Of a DNA stretch of 59,835 bases, positions 24,988 through 30,910 are shown piece by piece. Positions within the stretch are counted from its first letter, which is position 1, and the number at the start of each line of letters is the position of its first letter. The DNA comes from a virus. The notes beneath the pieces are model-generated. The model was not told where the DNA came from and ran no database searches. It worked only from the letters and a program-made list of their open reading frames with translations. The position numbers and the translations under genes are program-made. The DNA lies in the IMG/VR virus record IMGVR_UViG_3300037963_005433, positions 1-59,835 of that record; one strand, 5' to 3'.

Positions 24988-25286
24988 TGGCTGATAAACG
25001 CAAAAAAGCAGCAAAAGCAGCCAAGCTTGCCAAGGACAAGATGGCTTGCAATAAACCTAAAAAGACTCCGGGACATCCAACGAAGTCACACGTCGTAAAA
25101 GCTTGTAAAGACGGAGAAGAAAAAATCGTCCGCTTTGGTCAGCAGGGTGTAAAAGGCGCTGGCAAGAATCCGAAGACAGCCAAAGAGAAAGCACGTAGGA
25201 AGTCATATTATGCTCGACATAATGCACAGGATAGTAAACCTGACAAGTTTTCTGCCCGTTATTGGAGTCACAAAGTCAAATGGTAA
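24987..25286 (+). CDS. Small basic conserved phage protein
   Basis: A 99-residue, very Lys-rich protein; ATG 24987 overlaps the preceding TGA. The part KSHVVKACKDGEEKIVRFGQ followed by KARRKSYYARH and FSARYWSHKVKW is a pattern I recall in many marine phages, with no assigned function. Two cysteines (about 21 and 41) flank the conserved centre. High charge and a late position suggest nucleic-acid contact in the virion. Confidence 0.8.
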   Translation: MADKRKKAAKAAKLAKDKMACNKPKKTPGHPTKSHVVKACKDGEEKIVRFGQQGVKGAGKNPKTAKEKARRKSYYARHNAQDSKPDKFSARYWSHKVKW

Positions 25287-25459
25287 GCGTTGAGATGGAA
25301 ATGTCCATCGAAGATTGTCAGGTTTTATACCAGGCAGTCTGTGATGCTCTTCAACACTGGCCGGGTTCTCCTGCCAGGCCTAAAGAACAACAGGAAAAAT
25401 TTAGGCAAATGAAGTTCTTCCTGTTTAGCATTATGTGCGAAGCTTCTTTGGATTCATGA
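25280..25459 (+). CDS. Small hypothetical protein (59 aa)
   Basis: ATG 25280 lies seven bases inside the end of the preceding gene and is preferred to TTG 25262. The acidic helical product (VEMEMSIEDCQVLYQAV and FFLFSIMCEASLDS) has two cysteines and no known family. It overlaps the next start by four bases. Confidence 0.6.
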   Translation: MVSVEMEMSIEDCQVLYQAVCDALQHWPGSPARPKEQQEKFRQMKFFLFSIMCEASLDS

Positions 25460-25569
25460 AAAAAGCCGACGGTTACATTCAGGCACGTCCCAAAAAAACA
25501 CGTCAGGGTCAAGGAAAGCATTCAAAACCTACAGGTAACAAGAAAAAGTATCGCGGTCAAGGTAAATAA
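25456..25569 (+). CDS. Tiny basic protein (37 aa) with GQGK repeat
   Basis: ATG 25456 overlaps the previous TGA (ATGA). The product is Lys/Gly-rich with two similar parts, KTRQGQGKHSK and KKYRGQGK. It resembles other tiny basic proteins in phage late operons. Coupled translation and composition support a real gene; function is unknown. Confidence 0.6.
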   Translation: MKKADGYIQARPKKTRQGQGKHSKPTGNKKKYRGQGK

Positions 25570-25582
25570 TTTGTGTATGATT

Positions 25583-25604
25583 GGAGGTAATGCTTATTAC
25601 CTCC
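25583..25604 (+). promoter_or_regulatory. Perfect nine-base hairpin flush with endolysin start codon
   Basis: GGAGGTAAT, loop GCTT, ATTACCTCC; ATG 25605 follows directly. The only GGAGG near the start is inside the 5' arm, so pairing would hide it. This suggests control of lysozyme translation. Confidence 0.65.
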
Positions 25605-26264
25605 ATGGCGGATTATTCGCTAGCTGTAGAACTTATTCGTAAGTATGAAGGGTATAGCGAAAAAGCATACCCTGATCCTTCTACTGGAGAAGAGCCGTAC
25701 ACCCTTGGCTTTGGCACGCAGTTTTATCCGGATGGTTCTCCGGTAAGACAAGGCCAGCGATGTACGTACGAAAAGGCAGTCGAGTATTTATTCAACGAAA
25801 TTACTGTTATTGAAGCGCAATTACGCAAGCTGAATCTGGGTTTAGATCCCTACATGACCCAGGCTTTGGTGTCGTTTATACATTCAGTTGGCTGGGAATC
25901 TTTCCTGTACAGCGAAGTTATTGACAATATTGAACGCGAAGATTTTCATGGAGCAACCCTGGTCATGTCCGACTGGGTCTTCGATGCAGAGCACAAAGTT
26001 ATTGGGGGTTTAATTGATCGACGACGTGAAGAAGCCGAGCTTTTTCTCACTGAAATTGATCCCGAAGAAGATTATGGCACCGATATTTTACTTCGTGCTT
26101 TCCGCTATTACTCAGCTTCCAGGCATCAAGTAGGTGCGATTAGGCAGCTGGAAACCCAGATCAGTCCTTATGTCTTGGCTGAGTTTGCAAACTCATTCCG
26201 TGTCCAAGAAGACCCTTGGGCAGCGCTAACCGACTCGGAGTTGAATGCTATCTTTGACGTGTAG
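25605..26264 (+). CDS. Endolysin, T4-type lysozyme (GH24)
   Basis: A 219-residue protein using ATG 25605 (in-frame TTG 25581 and ATG 25590 are alternatives). Catalytic Glu15 lies in IRKYEGYSEKAYPDPSTGEE, followed by Asp24 and Thr33 in the E-D-T order of T4 lysozyme; GLIDRRREEAELF is the conserved C-terminal signature. It cleaves the glycan of host peptidoglycan at lysis. No signal peptide is seen, so a holin or other release route is needed. A C-terminal extension of about 70 residues has no recognised domain. Confidence 0.9.
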   Translation: MADYSLAVELIRKYEGYSEKAYPDPSTGEEPYTLGFGTQFYPDGSPVRQGQRCTYEKAVEYLFNEITVIEAQLRKLNLGLDPYMTQALVSFIHSVGWESFLYSEVIDNIEREDFHGATLVMSDWVFDAEHKVIGGLIDRRREEAELFLTEIDPEEDYGTDILLRAFRYYSASRHQVGAIRQLETQISPYVLAEFANSFRVQEDPWAALTDSELNAIFDV

Positions 26265-26295
26265 CCTTAGAATAACGGAAGCAAAAGAAATCGAA

Positions 26296-26583
26296 ATGGA
26301 ACGTTCTGTGGAGCCTAGAGAATTTCATTTACCACTTGAACTTCAATTTTCGATGCGGAAAGCAGAAATATGTGCCCAGGAAATGACTTGGGAGCAGCTA
26401 CATGCAGCCCTATTGAACTTGTACCACCAAAGATTAATGGAATGGTATGCAATTAAGTCCCTCATGGAAGATGAAAATATCCAAATTGACTTCGATGTGC
26501 CCACCGAATTGGAATTGGCCGAGTTGGCTGTAAGTCAGATGTTCGACGCTGACGAAGATGAAGACGATGTAACTCCTTTTTGA
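26296..26583 (+). CDS. nblA: NblA-like phycobilisome degradation adaptor
   Basis: A 95-residue protein from ATG 26296 (an in-frame TTG at 26245 lies inside the endolysin gene). Residues 14-58 align without gaps to cyanobacterial NblA (from memory of Anabaena NblA): LE-x-QFS-x-R at 14-21, Met30, LY-x-Q at 42-45. NblA links phycobiliproteins to the Clp protease and starts phycobilisome breakdown. Unlike cellular NblA (about 60 residues), this one has an acidic tail of about 35 residues (ending DADEDEDDVTPF), and the C-terminal Lys of the LLKH segment is Glu58. It lies between endolysin and a late gene, so expression is probably late or shared with lysis. Confidence 0.85.
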   Translation: MERSVEPREFHLPLELQFSMRKAEICAQEMTWEQLHAALLNLYHQRLMEWYAIKSLMEDENIQIDFDVPTELELAELAVSQMFDADEDEDDVTPF

Positions 26584-26597
26584 GCGGATAAACAGAC

Positions 26598-26915
26598 ATG
26601 CTGTCTACTGAGTACCGCAAGCGGCTTGAATTCATTTGTTCACGTATTGCCGAGAAACAAGAGGTTTTGTTAGAAGACATGATCTGGGCCGAAAAATTAG
26701 CCAAGGCGAATCGTTCGGCAGCCGAGATCTTACGTCGTGCCAGGCGTTTGTCCCGAAATCCAGAGATGAAAGCAGATAGCTTGGACGGATTTATGAACGC
26801 TATGGATTTAGGAGATCCTGATCCAACAAATCACCGGACCACATTTAAGGATCCGGATGACATTGTCGAATGGTTTAGCCAAGAGAAAACAGATGACTGG
26901 CGTCAAAGAGACTGA
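26598..26915 (+). CDS. Hypothetical conserved cyanophage-type protein
   Basis: A 105-residue protein from ATG 26598, 14 bases after nblA. The N-terminal 70 residues are helical (EFICSRIAEKQEVLLEDMIW, AAEILRRARR). The acidic C-terminal part has a short DPDDIVEWF segment. I recall similar proteins in cyanophage late regions but no function. It ends the + strand virion block; a hairpin spans its stop and that of the convergent gene. Confidence 0.65.
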   Translation: MLSTEYRKRLEFICSRIAEKQEVLLEDMIWAEKLAKANRSAAEILRRARRLSRNPEMKADSLDGFMNAMDLGDPDPTNHRTTFKDPDDIVEWFSQEKTDDWRQRD

Positions 26916-26926
26916 TGTGATCAGTC
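26910..26926. terminator. Hairpin covering two convergent stop codons
   Basis: GACTGAT-GTG-ATCAGTC: a perfect seven-base stem containing the TGA of the + gene and the TGA of the - gene. No T-run follows on either strand, so it may stabilise RNA 3' ends rather than terminate alone. Confidence 0.45.
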
Positions 26927-27490
26927 ACCAAGTTCAATCAAGCGCTCAAGATACCACTGCGCTTTCTGTAAGCTCTCAATACCCCCTTTCTGCCGTTCTC
27001 GCCAAACGTACTTTGCCGCGCATCCTTTTAGGTACCCTCTATATTCTTCACGTGTTAATTGTGCTTCGATCGCTTCAATGCATTCAATGGATCCGGAAGT
27101 GTAGTGAGCGGGGTGGTTAACCGGATCGGAAGTTAGATCGATATCTTCTTCCCAAATTTCTTTGTGTTTTGCAAGGTAAGTGTCCCAAGGGGTTTCACGC
27201 TTTTCCTTGGCACTACGCTTCTCTTCTTCATTATCTTTTGCCCAGGGCACAGGACAAATACCCCCTGGGCAGTCAGAGATTTCTTCGTTTCCTACCGGCT
27301 CAAACCACGCCTTTTCTTCGACTGGGCCATCATTTCCTCCGACGGTGCTCCCAGATCCATCAGAATCATCTTTGACTTCGGTGAGGCTCCAGCTTCCGCT
27401 CCTTCCTCCATCGACGGAATGTATCCGGTCAATCCCGGACGCTCCATCGGTTCTGTCCCTAGATTCTTTCTTTCCATTCCCTCTTGACAC
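26921..27490 (-). CDS. DUF3310 protein
   Basis: A 189-residue frame from 27490. The C-terminal 70 residues (DPVNHPAHYTSGSIECIEAI, then YLKGCAAKYVWRERQKGG and QKAQWYLERLIEL) are a textbook DUF3310 domain, common in phages and often annotated loosely as nucleotide kinase-like; its biochemical role is not established. The first 65 residues are Gly/Ser/Asp-rich and read from DNA that also encodes the upstream gene, so the real start may be internal (for example a GTG within the CPVPW segment). It closes a minus-strand operon. Confidence 0.75.
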   Translation of the reverse strand: MSRGNGKKESRDRTDGASGIDRIHSVDGGRSGSWSLTEVKDDSDGSGSTVGGNDGPVEEKAWFEPVGNEEISDCPGGICPVPWAKDNEEEKRSAKEKRETPWDTYLAKHKEIWEEDIDLTSDPVNHPAHYTSGSIECIEAIEAQLTREEYRGYLKGCAAKYVWRERQKGGIESLQKAQWYLERLIELGD

Positions 27491-27636
27491 AATGACAATC
27501 CTCTGTTCTGGTTGTCATATAAGGGTACATCATTTTCTTCATTAGCGATTGGCTGACCGAAATCCATTTCGGAAACCATACGACATTTAACTTCGTCTTC
27601 GACGAAAGAATCTAAGAAGCCGACTGCGTCGAGCAT
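27292..27636 (-). CDS. Hypothetical protein overlapping DUF3310 gene
   Basis: A 114-residue protein from ATG 27636. The first 50 residues (FVEDEVKCRMVSEMDFGQPI) look like an ordinary folded start; the rest is Met/Gly/Lys-rich. Its last 199 bases are shared with the DUF3310 reading frame. It starts 41 bases from the divergent + gene at 27678, so a bidirectional promoter must lie between. No family is recognised. Confidence 0.55.
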   Translation of the reverse strand: MLDAVGFLDSFVEDEVKCRMVSEMDFGQPIANEENDVPLYDNQNRGLSLCQEGMERKNLGTEPMERPGLTGYIPSMEEGAEAGASPKSKMILMDLGAPSEEMMAQSKKRRGLSR

Positions 27637-27677
27637 GACTATAACCCGCGTTGATTTATTGCTTTTACAATAATACT

Positions 27678-28052
27678 ATGGCAAGTTTCTTTGATCCCAC
27701 CTACGATCCAAGCCGCGACTCGGCGTCGTCAGGTGTTGAAGTATCTGATCTTAATCCTGAAAAGATTTACGATACGGACTTACGTCGTTTTGAAGAAGAT
27801 AAGCGTTCAAACATTGAGAGCCTGAACAATAAACAAGAACGTATTGGTAAGTTTTTTAGGGCCGCCAAGAGTGCTGGTGCCTACAGACAAAGAGCTGGCA
27901 TTGCAGAGCCCACAATCCGGGGCAAAACCCCCAGAAACCCAGCGATTATCGCTGGTTCAGAGTTGCCCAGCATGGGGGATACTTACGGGCCTGTGGGGAG
28001 CACTAACTACCCCAACAAGCCCCAACCGTACGCAGGTCGTCCTTACGGCTAA
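27678..28052 (+). CDS. Hypothetical Pro/Gly-rich protein
   Basis: A 124-residue protein from ATG 27678 (a TTG at 27651 is unlikely). It begins MASFFDPTYDPSRDSASSGV, has a helical middle and ends in Pro/Tyr/Gly-rich sequence (NKPQPYAGRPYG). It is an isolated + gene inside a minus-strand operon. Its TAA abuts the stop codon of dcd exactly (TAATTA). The composition resembles small virion proteins. Function is unknown. Confidence 0.6.
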   Translation: MASFFDPTYDPSRDSASSGVEVSDLNPEKIYDTDLRRFEEDKRSNIESLNNKQERIGKFFRAAKSAGAYRQRAGIAEPTIRGKTPRNPAIIAGSELPSMGDTYGPVGSTNYPNKPQPYAGRPYG

Positions 28053-28640
28053 TTAGACCTGAGAAAACACGACATTCGGGGGTTGGTGTTGATACTTACC
28101 CTTCCGATCTTGGTAGCTAGTTTGGCACGGCTCACCCCGATAGAAGAGAAGCTGTGTAATGCCTTCGTTGGCATAAATGCGATTAAAGAGCGGAGTACAG
28201 TTACTGATTTCCAATGTCAAATATCCTTCCCAACCACTTTCAGCTGGTGTGATGTTCACCAAAATACCTGACCGTGCATAAGTAGATTTACCGACTGCTA
28301 CTACAGTTACATCACGAGGCAGTTTGAGACGTTCCATGGCAACGCCCAAGCAATAACCAAAGGGAGGCAGCAGAAAATATTGGCCCTTTTCATCTTCTAA
28401 AAGCTCTGTAGGACGGAGAATTTCAGGGTTGAAATCCTTAGGATCCGATTCGCCAATATCAATACGTCCAAAAACTAAGCATTGCTCAGGGGACAAACGG
28501 ATGTCGTACCCATAAGAACCCAAGCCGTAACTAAGTAACTTCTTACCGTCTTCTTCGCTAACCAACTTATCAGCGAAAGGAGCAATCATCTCCTTTTCTT
28601 CAGCCAACTGCTTGATTTCCCAGTCTGCAAGTACGCTCAT
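28053..28640 (-). CDS. dcd: dCTP deaminase
   Basis: A 195-residue protein from ATG 28640. The active-site strand VGKSTYARSGI (Lys118-Ser-Thr, Arg123) and TPAESGWEGYLTLEISN with Glu138 match dCTP deaminases, which convert dCTP to dUTP in the pyrimidine supply for dTTP; the length is typical. Phages use it to shift nucleotide pools toward thymidine. No thymidylate synthase or dUTPase is present in this window. A bifunctional dCTP deaminase/dUTPase cannot be excluded from the sequence alone. Confidence 0.93.
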   Translation of the reverse strand: MSVLADWEIKQLAEEKEMIAPFADKLVSEEDGKKLLSYGLGSYGYDIRLSPEQCLVFGRIDIGESDPKDFNPEILRPTELLEDEKGQYFLLPPFGYCLGVAMERLKLPRDVTVVAVGKSTYARSGILVNITPAESGWEGYLTLEISNCTPLFNRIYANEGITQLLFYRGEPCQTSYQDRKGKYQHQPPNVVFSQV

Positions 28641-28673
28641 CGCAACAATTAATCGTACTTCAGTATAGGTAAC

Positions 28674-29261
28674 TCAACAAAGAATACGTCCTTTTTCTGA
28701 GTAGATATCAATGAAATTTTCGGTAGCTTTTGTTGAGTCACCGATAGGTGGCAGATAGACCAAAAAGGATGTACACGTTTTCTTTTTACTGATGCCTTCA
28801 CTTGTGTTCCGTACAAGAATCGGCGCAGTTTTTAAGATACACATTGGAAAATCAAATATCTTTTGTTCGTAACGAAACATGTCAGGACAGTTTGTAAAAT
28901 ACAAGCCTTCTTTTATTTCCCTTGCCAACCAGCAGCGGTACATCTTTCTAAACCAAACTGCATGGGAAGAAACCAAAGTAGGAGACGATGCACGTGTCAT
29001 CTTCCAACGATCATTTTTTTTATCCCAAAAGTAAGTGCCTCTTGGTGGAAATAAGTATGCACTCCCGTGCCATTGTTGTGCATTCAACCCATCATCAGAC
29101 GGTGTGAAATATTGAGCAGCTTCGACGTAAGTATTGGCAGTTTTGGAACTAGCCACGTCAAGGTCAATGCCATCCATCAAAGCGTGGGCAGCAGTGACCA
29201 AGTCGTAATTAGTAATTAATTCAATATCTTCTACACGCTTTCGAATATCTTGGATTGCCAT
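28674..29261 (-). CDS. Dam-like phage DNA N6-adenine methyltransferase homologue, altered motif
   Basis: A 195-residue protein from ATG 29261, one base overlapping the upstream stop. GIDLDVASSKTANTYVEA, then YFTPSDDGL and W-HGSAYLFPPRG, follow the phage N6A-methyltransferase family (there: DPAS, DDGL, NPPY). The catalytic NPP-[YF] motif reads FPPR here (71-74), and DPAS reads DVAS. Both changes question activity. It may be a degenerate enzyme or a divergent binding protein. The rest (KMYRCWLAREIKEG) fits the family's helical C-terminus. Confidence 0.65.
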   Translation of the reverse strand: MAIQDIRKRVEDIELITNYDLVTAAHALMDGIDLDVASSKTANTYVEAAQYFTPSDDGLNAQQWHGSAYLFPPRGTYFWDKKNDRWKMTRASSPTLVSSHAVWFRKMYRCWLAREIKEGLYFTNCPDMFRYEQKIFDFPMCILKTAPILVRNTSEGISKKKTCTSFLVYLPPIGDSTKATENFIDIYSEKGRILC

Positions 29262-29647
29262 CAGGAATCAGTAACCAAGTTATAGTCAATTTCAAAATAA
29301 CGCATTCCGTCAGCATCGTTGATGATATAACCCGCTTTTTCAGTAGGGTCTATCTTCTGTGCAGCGGCCAGAATACGACGAAAGCTTTCTGCAACATCAC
29401 CGTCATTCTTGCCTTCGCATTCTTCTTGCGCTGCATGAATTTCTTTCAGCGTCAAAAAGAACATTGAGCGTTCTTTGTTTTGTGGTTGGAACACCATCAC
29501 CCCTGGACCTTCGTATTCCCACATCTTCATATACTGCTGACCCATGTCACCAAGAATAAACTTGATTGTGGTGTCCAGCATTTGTGCTTTTTCTGTATCC
29601 ATATCGGGTCCGATGATGGATGCAAGCAATTTTTCGCGACGGCTCAT
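29261..29647 (-). CDS. Hypothetical conserved protein (128 aa)
   Basis: Read from ATG 29647, overlapping the upstream stop (ATGA), and sharing its last base with the next gene. It is a compact alpha/beta-looking protein with a Met-rich first helix (TTIKFILGDMGQQYMKMW) and a beta end (GMRYFEIDYNLV). No family is recognised. It sits between an HTH-linked gene and the Dam-like gene in one operon. Confidence 0.65.
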   Translation of the reverse strand: MSRREKLLASIIGPDMDTEKAQMLDTTIKFILGDMGQQYMKMWEYEGPGVMVFQPQNKERSMFFLTLKEIHAAQEECEGKNDGDVAESFRRILAAAQKIDPTEKAGYIINDADGMRYFEIDYNLVTDS

Positions 29648-30102
29648 TTTTCTAAAAGTCCTTGACGGTGCAGTGATTCCAATAACTTAGGCATCGGCTG
29701 ATATAAGACAACCATTTTACCTAGAACGCCTCTTCTCTTTACTAATTTTCCTTCGGCATCCCGAACCTTATCAAATTCACCTGAGCGAATCAAATATTCA
29801 GCCACACAACGTAATCTACGTTTCAAGGGAAGTTCTGCTTGAGGAAATTTCCCACAGATAGTGTCTGGTTGCATGTCTTGAAACGCCAGACGAAGACGAT
29901 TTGCCAGTGTCATTCCGGAATTTGCGTCTTCCTCCTCATAATTTTTTAAGTTTTCTAGGTAACGACGCAGGCAATCGTCGTCAAATGACCCCATCGGCGG
30001 TAAAAAATCCGCGATTTGCAGAACAATAGACTCAGGAAGAACCTGAGTATGGTTCTCTATAGTCACTTCTGCAATATTCACGTTTTTAAAGCGATGGGCC
30101 AT
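29644..30102 (-). CDS. Hypothetical protein, possible winged-helix C-terminus
   Basis: ATG 30102 lies one base after the stop of the HTH gene and gives 152 residues; a longer frame to 30342 would overlap the HTH gene and lacks sensible sequence. Helical centre with LENLKNYEEEDANSGMTLAN and a C-terminal RRLRCVAEYLIRSGEFDKV...KMVVLYQP pattern that may be a small winged helix. It is possibly a replication or regulatory accessory. Function is not recognised. Confidence 0.6.
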   Translation of the reverse strand: MAHRFKNVNIAEVTIENHTQVLPESIVLQIADFLPPMGSFDDDCLRRYLENLKNYEEEDANSGMTLANRLRLAFQDMQPDTICGKFPQAELPLKRRLRCVAEYLIRSGEFDKVRDAEGKLVKRRGVLGKMVVLYQPMPKLLESLHRQGLLEK

Positions 30103-30103
30103 A

Positions 30104-30517
30104 TCACAACTTGTCGGGACCGCTGGATTGGTACATAGGTGCGTAGCCTGTTCGGTAATCCTGCGGGGTAAATTCCCTGTTTTTGGCGAAAGATTCCACC
30201 AATTGGTTCCAGGGGATACGGATAACGGCCTTTTTCCCTGGATCAGGGCACGCATTAACGTAATGAATACCTTCAACCCAGCCTTTGCTCGGGTCTTTTC
30301 GACCCAACGCCATCCAATTTCGTAGAGTTTGGTCCGAAACATTTAATCGTCTAGCGCATTCCTCGGTTGACAGGTATTCGTCAGCGTAAGCCTGTGGGTT
30401 TAAGTAATCGGTTTCTCCGGTGGAGTAACGACTATGCCACATAGAAGCCAGAATATTACGGATCCCCTTAAGTTCCCAAGCAATATCTTCGAATCCCTTA
30501 CGGATACCGTATTTCAT
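30104..30517 (-). CDS. Helix-turn-helix protein (excisionase/HTH_17 type)
   Basis: A 137-residue protein from ATG 30517. YLSTEECARRLNVSDQTLRN followed by WMALGR is a classical HTH_17 helix pair, and GIHYVN...KAVIRIPWNQLVE supplies the usual beta wing and closing helix. This domain occurs in excisionases and small regulators. As first gene of a six-gene minus operon it may regulate that operon. The HTH gene at 21669 is of similar type. Confidence 0.75.
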   Translation of the reverse strand: MKYGIRKGFEDIAWELKGIRNILASMWHSRYSTGETDYLNPQAYADEYLSTEECARRLNVSDQTLRNWMALGRKDPSKGWVEGIHYVNACPDPGKKAVIRIPWNQLVESFAKNREFTPQDYRTGYAPMYQSSGPDKL

Positions 30518-30571
30518 AACAACAAAACCTTTTACTGAATGCTAGCCTTTGGGAAAAGAATTCGCTTTAAA

Positions 30572-30856
30572 ATGGAAGAACAAGTTTCTCCTAGCCAACA
30601 ACCAGACTTTCCACAAATTTCTCCTGAGCAGCTTGCTGAAATGAAGCGTATTGCCAGAGAAAGGGCGATGCAGCAGACTTTGGCAGAAAAAATGGCTACC
30701 CAACAACCCCAAAAAGTTGTTTATGTCCGTCGTAATCTTACTGTTGCTGAGCTTGTTCTTGTTGTTTTGCTTGCCTGTGGATTAGTCACTGGCGTGCAAT
30801 TCAGTTGGAACATCGCAACCAATGTCTTACCACGGATTGAAATCCGGATGAAGTAA
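30572..30856 (+). CDS. Small single-pass membrane protein
   Basis: A 94-residue protein from ATG 30572 (ATG 30539 would add 11 residues). Residues 1-58 are Gln/Met/Lys-rich and cytoplasmic in character. A transmembrane helix follows (NLTVAELVLVVLLACGLVTGV), with a short C-terminal segment. The orientation (long charged N-terminus, late TM) resembles some pinholin- or virion-membrane proteins. No lysis assignment can be made. It lies just before the tail-fibre promoter. Confidence 0.65.
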   Translation: MEEQVSPSQQPDFPQISPEQLAEMKRIARERAMQQTLAEKMATQQPQKVVYVRRNLTVAELVLVVLLACGLVTGVQFSWNIATNVLPRIEIRMK

Positions 30857-30875
30857 GGTATTGGACTAACGCAAC

Positions 30876-30881
30876 TATAAT
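30876..30881 (+). promoter_or_regulatory. TATAAT element before tail-fibre unit
   Basis: TATAAT lies 30 bases before the GTG at 30911, with AAGGGAA as a possible ribosome site. No consensus -35 at 17 bases. It is one of seven isolated + strand TATAAT sites. Confidence 0.5.
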
Positions 30882-30910
30882 TGATTTAAGGGAATTTATG
30901 TGAATAGGTA

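Noticed and set aside
27164-27545. Several overlapping + strand frames of 68-121 codons.
   Set aside because: They are antisense to the DUF3310 gene and its upstream neighbour, have shadow-like Ser/Pro/Phe composition and no ribosome site.
30103-30342. N-terminal extension of the minus gene 29644-30102.
   Set aside because: It lies within the HTH gene in another frame, and ATG 30102 follows that gene's stop by one base with natural protein sequence after it.
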